Below are positions 45,659 through 56,775 of a DNA stretch of 64,000 bases, piece by piece. How positions within the stretch are numbered: position 1 is the first letter of the stretch; every line of letters begins with the position of its first letter. This DNA is from Pseudooceanicola marinus (lineage in GTDB: Bacteria > Pseudomonadota > Alphaproteobacteria > Rhodobacterales > Rhodobacteraceae), in assembly GCF_002786295.1 (NCBI RefSeq), contig NZ_PGTC01000013.1:163000-226999 (forward strand). The letters run 5' to 3'. A program made the position numbers and the translations under genes. Below the pieces are notes generated by a model, which searched no databases, was not told the origin of the DNA, and was given only the letters and a program-made list of their open reading frames with translations.

Positions 45659-46756
45659 TCAGGCGGGCGTCGGTGTTGCGATTGCGGTCTTGTAGGGCGG
45701 CAACCGGTGCTTTCCGGGGAAGTTCGGCAGGGCGCGCATGATCTGGCCGCGCGCCTCGATCCAGAAGCTGCCCAGAAGGGTCAGAAAGACCCCGGTGCCG
45801 AGGAAGACGAAGACCCAGCTGCGTCCCTCGCCCGAACGGTCGGTGACGTAGAGCAGCAGGAAGATCAGGTAGCCGATCCCGGCGGTCAGGAAGCTGCGCC
45901 GGTCCAGCACAACGGCCAGCAGAGTGATCAGCGCCAGGGCGATGGCCATCAGCACGTACCCCAGCCCCGGCCCCATGGTCAGGAAGGTCTGGGCCACGGT
46001 GTTCACCAGCGCGGGCGCCGCCACCAGGTGCAGCCAGAAGCCCGAGGACGACATGCGGCCCAGGCGGTGCGGGTCGCGCATGTCGAACCAGATGCCCCCG
46101 GCCAGGGCGGCCAGGCCCAGCACCAGCGTGCCCCAGGCCACGGTCGATCCTTCTAGCAGGTCGAAGGGGTTTTCGGTGCCCGCGATGTCGCCGGTGGCGC
46201 CAGCGATGGACAGCACCGCGAAGGCCCCGGTGACGCCCAGCAGGAACATGGTGAAGGGCACACGGAAGACGCGGAACCAGGCGATCAGCCCGGCGGCGGT
46301 CACCGTGCAGACGACCAGGTGCTGCGTCAGGCTGGTGCGTGCATCGCCGAACAGGTCGTAGATCGACGAAAACGGGTTATCCACGGACATCAGCGATCCG
46401 ACGATGGCCGCCAGCGCCGTGGCGAAGGCCGTCACCAGCAGGATCGAGGGCAGCATCATCCGCCGCCGCAGGGTGAAATAGCGCCCGAGGAAGTAGAAGG
46501 CCACGATCGCGAGGGCCATGACCAAGGGCACCGACAGGGCCAGCGCCAGGCCGAAGCCGCCGGCGATCAGGATCCCCAGCCCCACGGTGACGAAGATCTC
46601 GGAAAAGCCGCGGAACAGCTCGAAGGGTTCATCCTCCGGCGTGCGCAGCCCGGCGCGGGTCTCTGCCAGGGCCTTCAGCGACGCCGCCTGCGCCTCGGTC
46701 AAGTGACCGGCGGCGATGGCGGCGCGCAGGTCTTCGGGGGTGATATCAGCCGTCAA
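45659..46756 (-). CDS. Polytopic membrane protein (DUF2157-like) between hslV and hslU
   Basis: The 365-aa protein has a short N-terminal helical region (1-45, [14 protein letters not shown] spacing) and about ten hydrophobic helices from residue 50 to 340, typical of DUF2157-type proteins. No catalytic residues stand out. It overlaps the end of hslV by 11 bp and lies 57 bp before hslU, so it is co-transcribed with the protease. The function is unknown; a link to HslUV is only suggested by position. Confidence 0.75.
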   Translation of the reverse strand: MTADITPEDLRAAIAAGHLTEAQAASLKALAETRAGLRTPEDEPFELFRGFSEIFVTVGLGILIAGGFGLALALSVPLVMALAIVAFYFLGRYFTLRRRMMLPSILLVTAFATALAAIVGSLMSVDNPFSSIYDLFGDARTSLTQHLVVCTVTAAGLIAWFRVFRVPFTMFLLGVTGAFAVLSIAGATGDIAGTENPFDLLEGSTVAWGTLVLGLAALAGGIWFDMRDPHRLGRMSSSGFWLHLVAAPALVNTVAQTFLTMGPGLGYVLMAIALALITLLAVVLDRRSFLTAGIGYLIFLLLYVTDRSGEGRSWVFVFLGTGVFLTLLGSFWIEARGQIMRALPNFPGKHRLPPYKTAIATPTPA

Positions 46757-47303
46757 TGGCTTCCACCGTCAGGTTGCCATTGGTGTAGACGCAGATGTCG
46801 CTGGCAATCGCCATGGCCTTGCGCGCGATCGTCTCGGCGTCGTCTTCATGATCGTAAAGCCCGCGCGCCGCAGCCAGGGCGAAGTTCCCGCCCGATCCGA
46901 TGGCGGCGATGTCATGTTCGGGTTCCAGCACGTCGCCCGCGCCGGTGATGACGAACAGGTCCTTGCCGTCGGTGACGATCAGCATCGCCTCCAGTTTCTG
47001 CAGGTACTTGTCGGTGCGCCAGTCCTTGGCCAGGTCGACGCTGGCCCGGGCCAGCTGGCCGGGCGTCGCCTCCAGCTTGGCCTCCAGCCGTTCCAGCAGG
47101 GTGAAGGCATCGGCGGTGGACCCGGCAAAGCCCGCCACCACGTCGTAGCCCCCGGGGCTGAGGCGGCGCACCTTCTTGGCGGTGCCTTTGATCACGGTCT
47201 GGCCCAGCGAGACCTGCCCGTCGCCTGCGACCACCACGCGCCCGCCCTTGCGCACGCCGATGATGGTGGTGCCGTGCCAGCCGGGAAATTCGCTTTCTGC
47301 CAT
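46746..47303 (-). CDS. hslV: HslV peptidase subunit of the HslUV protease
   Basis: HslV is the proteasome-like dodecameric peptidase. The 185-aa protein carries GTTIIGVRK; the mature N-terminal nucleophile is probably T12 or T13 after removal of the propeptide. Length and the [15 protein letters not shown] block fit. AAGGAGG precedes the ATG, and CATATAG in the leader may be a -10 box. It heads hslV-membrane protein-hslU. Confidence 0.95.
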   Translation of the reverse strand: MAESEFPGWHGTTIIGVRKGGRVVVAGDGQVSLGQTVIKGTAKKVRRLSPGGYDVVAGFAGSTADAFTLLERLEAKLEATPGQLARASVDLAKDWRTDKYLQKLEAMLIVTDGKDLFVITGAGDVLEPEHDIAAIGSGGNFALAAARGLYDHEDDAETIARKAMAIASDICVYTNGNLTVEAIDG

Positions 47304-47406
47304 GTCTGCCTCCTTTGGTCTGTCAGGCTATATGAGGGCGCCTGCGCCGCGGGGCAACCCGGACGCCCCCCTTGCCCGGCCCGCAGGCGCAGCCTAGCCT
47401 GCCGCA

Positions 47407-48363
47407 ATGGATGCGTCCCGTGACTTTCGCCTTTACCTGTCCCGCCGCCTGATCGCCGAGGTCGAGGCCAGGCGCCATGCCTTCCTGGCGCAGGTGTCGG
47501 GGGTGCTGGAACGCAATGGCTATAGCGTGCGGCTTTGCCGCAATGACGCGGCGGCGAAGGACGCGGCGCCGGATCAGCCCGGCTGGGCGATGTTTCACAT
47601 GGAACACCCGACCCACGACCGTGCGCTGGTCTTCCGCAAGGTCTATCACGGGCCCTTCTGGGCCATCGAACGCCAGGCGCAACGCTGGCGCTGGCCGGTG
47701 GCGCAGGCGCGCTTTCCCCTGCACCGGATCGACCCGGAAAAGGCCGCCGCCTTCCACGCCCGCTGGCAACGCCGCCTCTTCGGCGATGCGCCACAGCAGG
47801 CCCGGCGTGACGGGTTCGTCTACATCCCCCTGCAGGGCCGCCTGCTGGAACACCGCAACTTCCAGGACTGCGCGCCGATCGAGATGCTGGAACGGGTGCT
47901 GGAGGCGGAGCCTGCGCGCCCGCTTCTGGCCACCCTGCACCCGAAAGAGACCTACTCGGCCGAGGAACGCGCCGCGCTGGATGATCTTTCCCGCCGCTTC
48001 CCCCGGTTGCAGCTGACCGAACGGCCGATGGCCGACCTGCTGGCCCATTGCGATTACGTGGTGACGGAAAACAGCTCCGCCGCCTTCTTCGGCTTCTTCT
48101 TCGGCAAGCCGGCGATCACCTTTGCCCGGATCGACTTTCACCACATCTGCCTGGGCCCGGAGGATTTCGACAGGATCGCCGACCATACCCCGGGTTATGA
48201 CCGCTACATCTGGTGGTTCTGGCAGAAGATGAGCATAAATGCAGGCCGTCCCAACGTGGAGCAGCAGATCGCCGCGCGGCTGCACCGCTTGGGCGTGCCG
48301 CTGGAGATTGACCCGGCGGACATGAAAAAGGGCGCCCCGTCAGAGGCGCCCCTTTCGAATTGA
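47407..48363 (+). CDS. Capsule polysaccharide synthesis/Kdo transferase-like protein
   Basis: The 318-aa protein shows no signal peptide. Its C-terminal half has TLHPKETYS and YVVTENSSAAFFGFFFGKPAITFARI, resembling the Capsule_synth (KpsS/KpsC) glycosyltransferase motif in which a Ser/Asn loop and a GKP follow. It is a lone gene with no capsule cluster around it, so the role is unclear. The last codons form the trxA-operon terminator. A two-mismatch parS-like sequence encodes MFHMEH (47591-47606). Confidence 0.6.
   Translation: MDASRDFRLYLSRRLIAEVEARRHAFLAQVSGVLERNGYSVRLCRNDAAAKDAAPDQPGWAMFHMEHPTHDRALVFRKVYHGPFWAIERQAQRWRWPVAQARFPLHRIDPEKAAAFHARWQRRLFGDAPQQARRDGFVYIPLQGRLLEHRNFQDCAPIEMLERVLEAEPARPLLATLHPKETYSAEERAALDDLSRRFPRLQLTERPMADLLAHCDYVVTENSSAAFFGFFFGKPAITFARIDFHHICLGPEDFDRIADHTPGYDRYIWWFWQKMSINAGRPNVEQQIAARLHRLGVPLEIDPADMKKGAPSEAPLSN
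48326..48355 (-). terminator. trxA-side terminator inside the capsule-like gene
   Basis: In the leftward direction a GGCGCC stem (48345-48352 with 48330-48336, one bulge) is followed by TTTTT (48329-48325). It is 24 bp past the trxA stop codon but within the last codons of the convergent gene. Confidence 0.7.
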
Positions 48364-48378
48364 TAGCCCGGTGCGGGA

Positions 48379-48699
48379 TCAGATCGTTTCGTCGATCCAG
48401 CTTTGCAGCGCGGCCTTGGGGGCGGCGCCGGTGCGGTTCGACACGATCTCGCCGTCCTTGAAGATGAACAGCGCGGGGATGCCGCGCACGCCCATGGACA
48501 TCACGGATTGAGGGTTCGAATCCGCGTCCAGCTTCACCACCTTCAGCTTGCCGTCCATCTCTTCCGAGATTTCTTCAAGCGCCGGGGCGATCTGGCGGCA
48601 GGGGCCGCACCACTCGGCCCAGATGTCGACCAGGACGGGGGTGTCGGATTTCAGGACTTCGGCTTCGAAAGTGTCGTCGGTGGCGTGAACGGTAGCCAT
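48379..48699 (-). CDS. trxA: Thioredoxin
   Basis: The 106-aa thioredoxin has the active site W-C31-G-P-C34 and the cis-proline loop [15 protein letters not shown] 48699 is preferred over an in-frame upstream ATG, since [11 protein letters not shown] matches relatives and GGAG precedes it. It is the last gene of the leftward tsaE-amgK-murU-addB-addA-trxA run. Confidence 0.95.
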   Translation of the reverse strand: MATVHATDDTFEAEVLKSDTPVLVDIWAEWCGPCRQIAPALEEISEEMDGKLKVVKLDADSNPQSVMSMGVRGIPALFIFKDGEIVSNRTGAAPKAALQSWIDETI

Positions 48700-48757
48700 T
48701 GATCTCGTCTCCATCGAGGGAATGTTGAACCGAACCTAGGTATCCGTGGGATAGGGG

Positions 48758-51700
48758 TCAAGAAGGGTCGCTGCGGCGCAGGGCCGCCATGACGAGATCG
48801 TGGGGCAGCTCCATCAGGGTTGCTGAACGGGTCCACAGAAGGGCCGTGCGGATGCGGTGATCGGGATAGATCTGCGTCAGCGCGGCGGCATAGGCGCCCA
48901 TCTGGCGCAGCAGGCCCTCGGGGGTATCCTCCGGCCGGTCCGGGATCGTCACGTTGGTCTTGAAATCCACCGCCCAGATCTCGTCCTCGCCGACGATCAG
49001 CCGGTCGATGGTGCCGTGGATGCGGCGCCCGGCCAGCTCTTCCAGCGTGGCGGTGACGGGCACCTCGGCCAGGGCCTCGGTGGCGAAGAACCGTGCGGTG
49101 GCGGGTTTCGTCAGCACGCCGCGCGCCTCGGCCAGCAGCAGGTCCAGTTCCGCCGGCTCGGCCCGGTCGGGGCCCTCGCCCAGCAGGGTGTCGGCCATCG
49201 TTTCCCAAGTGTCCGGGTCGCTGCCGGGCAGGTGTTCCAGCAACAGGTGCACCTGCCGCCCGCGCCGTTTCGCGGCTTCCTCGTCCAGTCCGTCCTCGCC
49301 GGCCAGGGCCTTGGCCCCGCCCAGATCGACGGAGGGCGACAGCGTCTGTTCCGGCCCCTCCGCCGGGGGCGCCATCTGGCGTGCCCAGTCGGGCAGCATG
49401 GGCCGCGCGCGGGGCGTGGGCGGCGTGTCGTCCATCGCCAGCCCGGCCCAGTCGCCGTTTTCCAGCCGCAGCCCTTCGCCGCCGGGGAAGGCGTGTTCGC
49501 CCGCGCCCATCTCGGCCATCTGGTCCTCGATCCGGGCGTACCAATCGCTGCGGTCCTTGGCGATCTTGCCCGCGCCGCAGACGATCAGCCATTTTTCCGC
49601 CCGGGTCATGGCCACGTACAGCAGCCGGTCGCGTTCCTCCTCGGCGCGGGCGCGCCGCGCCTCGCGGGCCTCGCGCATGGCGGCGGGCTCCTCGGTGGCC
49701 TTCACCTTCCACAGCGGCATGTCCAGCGTCGGCAGCACCTGGGCGCGGTCCTGGTCGGGGGAGTTCAGGCTGTCGGGCAGGATCACCACCGGGCTTTCCA
49801 GCCCTTTGGCGCCATGCACCGTCATCACCCGGATCTGGTTGCTGGCACTGTCCGCCTGCCGCTTGATCTGCAGCTCGTCCGCCTCCATCCAGACCAGGAA
49901 ACCGGTCAGGCTGGGGATCTCGGTCTGTTCATAGACCAGCGCCTGGCCCAGCAGGGCGTCGAGGCCATCCTCGGCCTCTTCCCCCAGCCGTCCCAGCAGC
50001 TTGCGCCGCCCCTCGTGTCGGGTCAGCAGCCGTTCGATCAGGTCGAAGGGGCGCAGGAAATCCGCCTGGTCGCGCAGGTCGTGCAACAGGGACAGTTCGG
50101 TGGCGTAGGTTTCCGGGTTCTGCCGCAGCACCTGCCACAGGGTCCGTCGGCCTCGGCCCTGCGCCAGGTCGAAGAGGCGCTGCTCATCCCAGCCAAACAG
50201 GGGCGATTTCAGCACCGCCGCCAGGCTCAGGTCATCCTGTTCCAGCGCGAGGAAGTTCAGCAGGGCGGTGATGTCGCGCACCGCCAGTTCCGCGGCCACC
50301 TTCAACCGGTCGGCCCCCGCCATCGGCAGGCCAAGCGCCTTGCAGGCCGCGATCAGATGCGGGAAGACGCGTGACCGAGAACGCACCAGGATCATGATGT
50401 CACCGGGCCGGATCGGCCGCGCACGATACTGCCCCGTATGCCCCACCTCGACAGGCACCGGCACGCGGTCCTGCAGCATGCGCTGGATCTCTTCCGCGAT
50501 CTGCCGGGCCAGCAGGACGTGGTGATTGTTCTGCCCCGGCTTGTCCACCGGATCCCACCAATCCTCCTTGTCCTCGACCTCGGGCTTTTCCACCAGCGGC
50601 CAAAGATCCACGCGCCCCGGCATGGCGTCCTTGAACGCCTTGTGCCGCTGGTCGGTGGTGAACCCGGCCTCTTCGCGGCCATCGAAGACGCGGTCGACCA
50701 GCCCCAGGATCGCCCCGGCGGAGCGGAAGGAGTATTCCAGCTCCAACACTTGCAGCGGCTGGCCCGTCTCGGCCAGCTGGGCGCCGAAATCGGCGCGCAT
50801 CCGGTCGAAACCGGAGGGGTCGGCGCCCTGGAAGGAATAGATCGACTGCTTCTTGTCGCCGACCACGAAGATGGTGCGTTCCACGCCATCGCGGGCGCCT
50901 GCGCCCGAGGTGAACTCGCGCGCCAGCGCCGCTATCACCTGCCATTGCACCGGGCTGGTGTCCTGCGCCTCATCCACCAAGATATGGTCGATACCGCCGT
51001 CCAGCCGCCAGAGAACCCATTGGGAAACAACGGTATTCGTCAGCAGCTCGCGGGTGCGCAGGATCAGGTCGTCGAAATCCAGCCAGCCGCGCGCCTCTTT
51101 CGCGCGGGCGTAGCGGGGCAGGAAGGCGCGGGCGAAATCCTGCAGCACCTGCGCCTTGTCGCGCGCCAGCAGGGCCACCCGCAGCTCCCGCGCCTCGGCC
51201 ACACGGGCCTGCCAGTCCTCGATCTCGGGCATCAGGTGGGCGTGGGCCTTTTTCACCCCGGCAGAGGGGAAGCGGGAGGAAGGCGAGAAGGGCTCCTTCG
51301 CCGTGGCGCCGGTGAGGAAAACATCCTCCAGCACCGACAGCGCCGCGAGCGACGGCCCGGTCAGCACCGATAGCTTGTGCAACGCGGTCTCATCGCCCTT
51401 GGTGGTGCCGCCGCGCAGCGCCTCGACCAGATGGCCCAGCCGTTCCATGTCGGCGCGTGTGAAGGCCAGTTCCAGCACTGCGTCGGGGGTCATGCCCGGC
51501 GGCAGGCCCAGAAGCTCATCCAGCGCGTCTCCATCCGGAGCCGTATCGAATAGGTCGCGGTACTGGGCAATCTCGCCGGTCAGGCCGCGGAAATTCTCAT
51601 CCGTGGTCAGCAGGGCGGCGCGGCTGAGCACCTCGGCATCCTCACTTTCCGCGATCTCCTCGACCACGGCGTCGCGCAGGATCAGGGCGTTGCGGTCGTC

Positions 51701-52141
51701 GACCTCCTGGAACTGTGGCGAAACGCCAGCCTCCAGCGGAAAGCGGCGCAGAAGGGCGGCGCAGAAGCTGTGGATCGTCTGGATCTTCAGCCCGCCGGGC
51801 GTTTCGATGGCGGAGGCAAAGAGCGTGCGTGCCCGCGCCAGCCGGGCGCCGTCGATCACATCCTCGAAGCCAAGGCGCTGCAGGGCCGCCCGCAGCGCCG
51901 CATCGTCCAGCATGGCCCATTCGCCCAGACGCTGGAACAGGCGGTTCTGCATCTCCGACGCGGCGGCCTTGGTATAGGTCAGGCACAGGATGTTCTGCGG
52001 CGACACGCCGTTCAGCAGCAGCCGCGCCACCCGGTCGGTCAGCACGCGGGTCTTGCCCGACCCGGCGTTGGCGGCCAGCCAGGTGGAGCGGCCGGGTTCC
52101 GCCGCGCGGATTTGCCGGTCGGAGGCGGGATCGCGTTTCAT
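48758..52141 (-). CDS. addA: Double-strand break repair helicase-nuclease AddA
   Basis: AddA with AddB resects broken DNA ends for RecA. The 1127-aa protein is a UvrD-type helicase with Walker A ANAGSGKT (24-31) and VDEAQDTSPVQW. The C-terminal RecB-like nuclease has HGTIDRLIVGEDEIWAVDFKTN, with the metal-binding Asp and Lys. The ATG at 52141 overlaps the addB TGA (ATGA). It matches the alphaproteobacterial AddA group. Confidence 0.94.
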   Translation of the reverse strand: MKRDPASDRQIRAAEPGRSTWLAANAGSGKTRVLTDRVARLLLNGVSPQNILCLTYTKAAASEMQNRLFQRLGEWAMLDDAALRAALQRLGFEDVIDGARLARARTLFASAIETPGGLKIQTIHSFCAALLRRFPLEAGVSPQFQEVDDRNALILRDAVVEEIAESEDAEVLSRAALLTTDENFRGLTGEIAQYRDLFDTAPDGDALDELLGLPPGMTPDAVLELAFTRADMERLGHLVEALRGGTTKGDETALHKLSVLTGPSLAALSVLEDVFLTGATAKEPFSPSSRFPSAGVKKAHAHLMPEIEDWQARVAEARELRVALLARDKAQVLQDFARAFLPRYARAKEARGWLDFDDLILRTRELLTNTVVSQWVLWRLDGGIDHILVDEAQDTSPVQWQVIAALAREFTSGAGARDGVERTIFVVGDKKQSIYSFQGADPSGFDRMRADFGAQLAETGQPLQVLELEYSFRSAGAILGLVDRVFDGREEAGFTTDQRHKAFKDAMPGRVDLWPLVEKPEVEDKEDWWDPVDKPGQNNHHVLLARQIAEEIQRMLQDRVPVPVEVGHTGQYRARPIRPGDIMILVRSRSRVFPHLIAACKALGLPMAGADRLKVAAELAVRDITALLNFLALEQDDLSLAAVLKSPLFGWDEQRLFDLAQGRGRRTLWQVLRQNPETYATELSLLHDLRDQADFLRPFDLIERLLTRHEGRRKLLGRLGEEAEDGLDALLGQALVYEQTEIPSLTGFLVWMEADELQIKRQADSASNQIRVMTVHGAKGLESPVVILPDSLNSPDQDRAQVLPTLDMPLWKVKATEEPAAMREAREARRARAEEERDRLLYVAMTRAEKWLIVCGAGKIAKDRSDWYARIEDQMAEMGAGEHAFPGGEGLRLENGDWAGLAMDDTPPTPRARPMLPDWARQMAPPAEGPEQTLSPSVDLGGAKALAGEDGLDEEAAKRRGRQVHLLLEHLPGSDPDTWETMADTLLGEGPDRAEPAELDLLLAEARGVLTKPATARFFATEALAEVPVTATLEELAGRRIHGTIDRLIVGEDEIWAVDFKTNVTIPDRPEDTPEGLLRQMGAYAAALTQIYPDHRIRTALLWTRSATLMELPHDLVMAALRRSDPS

Positions 52142-55104
52142 GTCTCGCCCCCTTGCATCACCAGCGGCGTCAGCAGGGCCGCGTCGGTATCGTCCCATTC
52201 GCCGAAGCGCGCCAGCTGGTCGTAATCGCTGCCCGTGCGCATCTCTTCCATGGCGCGCCGCGCGGTGTAGCCCTTCCCCGGATCGGCCCAGGCGCGGGCC
52301 AGCTCGGTGAATTTCTCCCAGACCAGCGCCGGGCTTTCCTCGTCCAGCGGCGCCTCGACCTCCTTCGGGTTGGTGCCCAGCCCGATGTAGGTGGCGCGGG
52401 CCACGTCGCGGGGGCCGATGCGGGCAAATCCGGCCTGTTCGGCAATCGCGGCCTCCAGCAGCAGCTGCTTGTCGAAGGCCTTCTGCTGCGCCTTGCTGGG
52501 CGGCTCGCCGGTCTTGTAGTCGAACAGATGCACACGGCCCTGGGCGTCGATGTCCACCCGGTCGGCCTTGGCGGCCAGGGTGATGCCCAGCTCCGTAATC
52601 GTGGCTTCACCCTTCTCCTCCGTATGGACCGTCACGGCCTCGGCCTGGCGGGCCGCCTCGCCGGCGATGAACCAGTCGGCGTTGCGTTCCAGCCGCGCCA
52701 GCCACAGCGCGCGGGCCTCGCCCCAGGGCACGTCGGCGTCCAGCACCTGCGCGACGGTGGACAGCAGCGCGCCGCGGGTCAGCGGGATTTCCCCGGCATT
52801 GACGCCCTGCACGAAGGTTTCGATGGCGGTGTGGGATACGATCCCGCGCATCATTGCGTCGGGGTCGCGCATCAGCGGGTTCAGCCGGCGCAGGCGCAGG
52901 ATGCGCTTGGCGTAGATCGTGTAGGGGTCGCGGATCAGGTGGCGGATGTCGGTCACCCAGTAGGTGCGGGGCCGCGCGGCGACGGGCGGCGCGGGCGAGG
53001 GGCGCGGCGCCTTGGGGGCGGCGATCGGCGCCTCGACCTGGCGCACCAGGTCCAGCCAATGGGCGCCGCGCGCCTCCATCTCGGCCAGCGCCTCGGCGCC
53101 GCCCTGGCCGGGCAGGCCGTTCAGCAGGTTGGTCAGCCGGTTCAGCCAGCGCGAGGGCACGGTTTCGGCGTCCTGGTTGCGGGTGGCGCGGGTCAGCCAG
53201 ACCTCGCGCGCGGCAACGGCCTGTTGGAAATCATGGGCCGAAAGGCCGATCTTGCGTTCCGGCAGCAGCAGCCCCGCGGCCTTGCGCATCTGTCGGTTCA
53301 GCCAGGGATCGGGCTGTGTCGCCTCGGGCCAGCTGCCCTCGTTCAGCCCGCCCAGGATCACCAGGTCGGCGCCCTGCACGCGGGCCTCCAGCGTGCCCCA
53401 GATCAGGATCCTGGGGTGCGGCTCATCGGGGTTGCGGACCTCCTCGGTGGCCAGGATCGCGCCGGCCAGATCACCATAGTCGCGGGCCGAGAGGGCATCG
53501 CCATGGGGGGCATCCTCGGCCAGCCGGTCCATCACGCCACGCGCCTTCTCGCCCGCGTCCCGCAGCCAGAGCGTACCGCTGCCCGCCGCATCTGTGCCGC
53601 GCGCGATGGCCTCGGCCAGGGCGAGGTGATCGGCGACGCGCTTCTCCAGCGGCACCGGTTCCGGCGCGGCGGCGGCGAAGGCGGTGGTGCAAAGCCACTC
53701 GGCCCAGGGGGCAGCCAGGGCTTCCTCCCGGGTGGCGGCAAAGGCGCGGATATCGTCGGGGCCGGGATGGGGCCGCGCCTCGCCGCGCAGGTAGAGTTCC
53801 AGGCCGCGTGTCAGGTCCAGGTGGGTACCGCGCCCCTCGCCACTATGCGTCAGCGGATGTTTCAGCAGCGCCAGCAACTGCACCGCCGTGGGGGGCGCGT
53901 GCAGCAGGTCCGCGACCTGGCGCAGCAGGCGGCCTGGCGCGGTGGTTTGCAGGGGCGTGCCGCCGCTGTCGTCCGGGGTGATACCCCAACGGGTCAGCGC
54001 GGCAGAGACCTGGCGCGTCAGCATCCGGTCGGGGGTGATCAGGGCGGCGGTCTGTCCCTCTTCGGCGGCCATACGTAGGCGCAGGGCGATGGCCATGGCC
54101 TCGGCCCGCGGGCCCGGCGCCTTGACCAGGGTGATGCCTTCGGTCGGCGGGCCAAGGGCGCCCAGCCCGGGGCCCTCCTCCAGCCACTGGTGGGTGACGG
54201 GCGCGGGGCGCAGGGCCAGGGACAGCAGGCGGTTGCGCGCGCTGTCCTCGGCCTGGTCGGCGGCGGCGCCCTCGACCCAGTTGCCCACCTCGCCGGGCTC
54301 CAGCCCGAGGCCCAGCATCAGCTTGCGGAACCGGTACTGTGGGTGGTCCTCGCCGGTCAGCGGGTCGTCCAGTTCCGACCAGATCGCGTCGGGCAGGTCG
54401 AAATCATACCCGGGCAGCACCACGGCGCCCTGCGGCAGACGCGCCACGGCCTGCATCAGCAGGTGGGTGGCGCCGCGCGACCCGGTGGAGCCCGCCAGGA
54501 TCACCGGGTGTTGCGGCGGGTTTTCCTCCCACTCCGCGATCAGCGTCTCGACCACGCGGCGCTGACGTTCCTCGGGGTCCGGCAGGTCGTCGCTGCGCGG
54601 GATCTGCCCAACGATTTCCAGGAAACGCTGTGCCCGCGCCCAGTGGCCGGACAGGTCCGACACGTCCAGCGCGGCGATGTCATCCAGCGTGACCCGCTCG
54701 CCCTGCATCTCGTCCAGCAGCCGTGCCAGGCTGTCGGCCAGGTCGTAAAGCGCGGCGCGCGGCGCCAGGTCGGGCTCCGCGTCCAGCAGGGCGGAGATCA
54801 GGCGGATCAGTTCCAGACGCCTGCGAATGGCAGAGACGGAGGGCGGGATCGCGGCGCGGCAGTCGAGGCCGGTCAGCAGGTCGATCCGGGGAAGCAGCCG
54901 GGCCGGGCCGCTGTCGTAGAGGCGGCGCAGGCGACGGGCCATGCGGCGGGTGTTCACCACGATCTGCACCCGGGCGCGCGCATGCGGCGGGGCGTCGCCC
55001 AGCCGGTCCTCCAGCCCCCGCAGCAGCTCGGCGGGAAAATCCGCGCCGGGCGGCAGGCCGAAGAGGCGTGGCCCGGGCCGGTCGAAGAGGCGCAGCTCAG
55101 TCAT
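52138..55104 (-). CDS. addB: Double-strand break repair nuclease AddB
   Basis: AddB is the partner of AddA. The 988-aa protein has a degenerate helicase-like first half and a C-terminal RecB-family nuclease ([21 protein letters not shown]). I see no clear Walker A, as is typical of alphaproteobacterial AddB. ATG 55104 ([20 protein letters not shown]) matches relatives and overlaps murU by 8 bp. Confidence 0.92.
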   Translation of the reverse strand: MTELRLFDRPGPRLFGLPPGADFPAELLRGLEDRLGDAPPHARARVQIVVNTRRMARRLRRLYDSGPARLLPRIDLLTGLDCRAAIPPSVSAIRRRLELIRLISALLDAEPDLAPRAALYDLADSLARLLDEMQGERVTLDDIAALDVSDLSGHWARAQRFLEIVGQIPRSDDLPDPEERQRRVVETLIAEWEENPPQHPVILAGSTGSRGATHLLMQAVARLPQGAVVLPGYDFDLPDAIWSELDDPLTGEDHPQYRFRKLMLGLGLEPGEVGNWVEGAAADQAEDSARNRLLSLALRPAPVTHQWLEEGPGLGALGPPTEGITLVKAPGPRAEAMAIALRLRMAAEEGQTAALITPDRMLTRQVSAALTRWGITPDDSGGTPLQTTAPGRLLRQVADLLHAPPTAVQLLALLKHPLTHSGEGRGTHLDLTRGLELYLRGEARPHPGPDDIRAFAATREEALAAPWAEWLCTTAFAAAAPEPVPLEKRVADHLALAEAIARGTDAAGSGTLWLRDAGEKARGVMDRLAEDAPHGDALSARDYGDLAGAILATEEVRNPDEPHPRILIWGTLEARVQGADLVILGGLNEGSWPEATQPDPWLNRQMRKAAGLLLPERKIGLSAHDFQQAVAAREVWLTRATRNQDAETVPSRWLNRLTNLLNGLPGQGGAEALAEMEARGAHWLDLVRQVEAPIAAPKAPRPSPAPPVAARPRTYWVTDIRHLIRDPYTIYAKRILRLRRLNPLMRDPDAMMRGIVSHTAIETFVQGVNAGEIPLTRGALLSTVAQVLDADVPWGEARALWLARLERNADWFIAGEAARQAEAVTVHTEEKGEATITELGITLAAKADRVDIDAQGRVHLFDYKTGEPPSKAQQKAFDKQLLLEAAIAEQAGFARIGPRDVARATYIGLGTNPKEVEAPLDEESPALVWEKFTELARAWADPGKGYTARRAMEEMRTGSDYDQLARFGEWDDTDAALLTPLVMQGGET

Positions 55105-55780
55105 CGGCCAGCATGTCCTCGGCCATGGGGATGCAGTCGGGGCGGCCGACGTCGCACCACAGGCCCGGGTAGGCCAGCAGGTAGAGCCGGTCATGGGCCA
55201 GGGCGCGGCGCCACAGCTCCCACATGGAGAAGGCCGGGCCCTCAATCCCGTCCATCAGCCGGGTGTCGATGATCTGCGCCCCGGAATAGATCGCGCCGGG
55301 GCCGGGACTGCCGCGCCCTTCTTCGTCGGTGGTGAAATCGCCCGGCCCGGTATGGCCGCGGGTCTGGTCGCGCGGCACGCAAAGCAGCAGGGCGTCCATC
55401 TTCGCCGGGTCCCAGGCGCGGGCCAGCAGCGGCAGGGCGGCGGGGCCCTTCCAGACCGCGTCGGTGTTCAGGGTGAAAACCGCCCCCTCGCCCAGGGCTG
55501 GCAGGGCGTTGCGCAACCCGCCCCCGGTGTCGAGGATCGCGGGCGCCTCGCGCAGCACGGTCACGTCACTCCCGTCGAAATGCGCCTCCACCTGTTCGGC
55601 GCGGTAATGGGCATTGGCGACGGTCTTCAGCCGCAGGTCGCCGCGTTGCGCCAGCGCGTGGTCGATCAGCGGCCGGCCCGCGATCTCGACCAGGGGTTTC
55701 GGCCGGTCGTCGGTCAGGGGCCGCATCCGCGTGCCAAGGCCGGCGGCGAAAAGCATCAGGGCTGCGGGACGGTCGCGCAT
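55097..55780 (-). CDS. murU: Nucleotidyltransferase, MurU-like (MurNAc-1-P uridylyltransferase)
   Basis: The 227-aa sugar-nucleotide transferase has the signature [21 protein letters not shown] (10-30) with K28. With the AmgK-like kinase directly upstream it forms the AmgK-MurU pair, which turns anhydro-MurNAc-derived MurNAc into UDP-MurNAc and bypasses de novo synthesis. Substrate assignment rests on this pairing. The start (ATG 55780) overlaps amgK by 25 bp. Confidence 0.78.
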   Translation of the reverse strand: MRDRPAALMLFAAGLGTRMRPLTDDRPKPLVEIAGRPLIDHALAQRGDLRLKTVANAHYRAEQVEAHFDGSDVTVLREAPAILDTGGGLRNALPALGEGAVFTLNTDAVWKGPAALPLLARAWDPAKMDALLLCVPRDQTRGHTGPGDFTTDEEGRGSPGPGAIYSGAQIIDTRLMDGIEGPAFSMWELWRRALAHDRLYLLAYPGLWCDVGRPDCIPMAEDMLADD

Positions 55781-56775
55781 TTGTCTCTCAGGGTCTGGAG
55801 GATCTCGGGGGTGGGCTCGGGCAGGTCGGTCAGGAGGCGCTCGCGCAGTGGCTCCAGCCCCGGTCGGTCCAGGCTGCGGCACAGCAGGCCCCAGACCCGG
55901 GGGATGAAATCGACGTAGCGCGGGCGGCCATAGTGCATCGACAGCCGGGCGAAAACACCGAGGATGCGCAGGTTGCGCTGCACGCCCAGCAGGTCATAGG
56001 CGCGGCGGAAGGTGTCCGGGTCGCGCCCCGTGGCGGCCGCGAAGCGGGGCACCATGGCGTCTTCCAGCGCCGGGTCCACGTCGCGCCGCGCGTCCTGCAG
56101 CATCGAGACGAGGTCATAGGCCGGGTGCCCCAGCATGGCGTCCTGGAAATCCAGCAGGCCGGTGCGGGCGGCGCCGGCGCGGTCGGGCAGCCAGAGCAGG
56201 TTCTCGGCGTGGTAGTCGCGCAGGATCACGACGGGCGGTTCGGCCTCCAGCGCGGCCAGCAGCGGTTGCAGCGTGGTGACGAAGAAGGGCAGGTTGCGCA
56301 CCCCCTGCCCCGTGGCGCCGGCCTGGTACCAGGTGTAGGCCAGCACGCTCATCTGCGTCATGATGCCGGTGTCATAGGCAGCCAGCCCCTCGGGCGGCGG
56401 CGCGGCATGCAACACGCGCAGCGCCTCGGCGGCGGCATCGTAGAGCGGTGCGGCCAGGGCGGGATCCTCGGCGATTACCCGGGCGTAGAGCGCATCGCCG
56501 AGGTCTTCCAGCAGCAGCAGGCCCGCCCCGGCGTCTTCCTTCAGCAATGCGGGCGCCGACAGGCCCAGGGCCGTGAGGTGCCGCGCCATGGCGCAGAAGG
56601 GGCGGATGTCCTCGCCGCTGCCCGGTGGCGCGTCCATCAGCACCGCGGTGCTGCCATCGGCGCGGTGCAGCCGCTGGTAGCTGCGCAGCGAGGCATCGCC
56701 GGCCAGCGGGCGCAGCTCTGCCCCCGCCCAGTCGGTGCCGGAGAGGAAGGCGCGTTTCTCGGCGTCGCGGCTCAT
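55756..56775 (-). CDS. amgK: Aminoglycoside-phosphotransferase-fold kinase, AmgK-like
   Basis: The 339-aa kinase has the APH fold: [13 protein letters not shown] holds the catalytic Asp-x-x-x-x-Asn, and [20 protein letters not shown] the metal-binding Asp. AmgK phosphorylates MurNAc/GlcNAc at C1 in cell-wall recycling, and the neighbouring murU supports this call over general phosphotransferases. Its ATG overlaps the tsaE TGA. Confidence 0.78.
   Translation of the reverse strand: MSRDAEKRAFLSGTDWAGAELRPLAGDASLRSYQRLHRADGSTAVLMDAPPGSGEDIRPFCAMARHLTALGLSAPALLKEDAGAGLLLLEDLGDALYARVIAEDPALAAPLYDAAAEALRVLHAAPPPEGLAAYDTGIMTQMSVLAYTWYQAGATGQGVRNLPFFVTTLQPLLAALEAEPPVVILRDYHAENLLWLPDRAGAARTGLLDFQDAMLGHPAYDLVSMLQDARRDVDPALEDAMVPRFAAATGRDPDTFRRAYDLLGVQRNLRILGVFARLSMHYGRPRYVDFIPRVWGLLCRSLDRPGLEPLRERLLTDLPEPTPEILQTLRDKCATVPQP

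Noticed and set aside
48505..48530. tRNA T-arm-like GGGTTCGAATCC
   Set aside because: It lies within trxA codons and has no acceptor, D- or anticodon arm around it.
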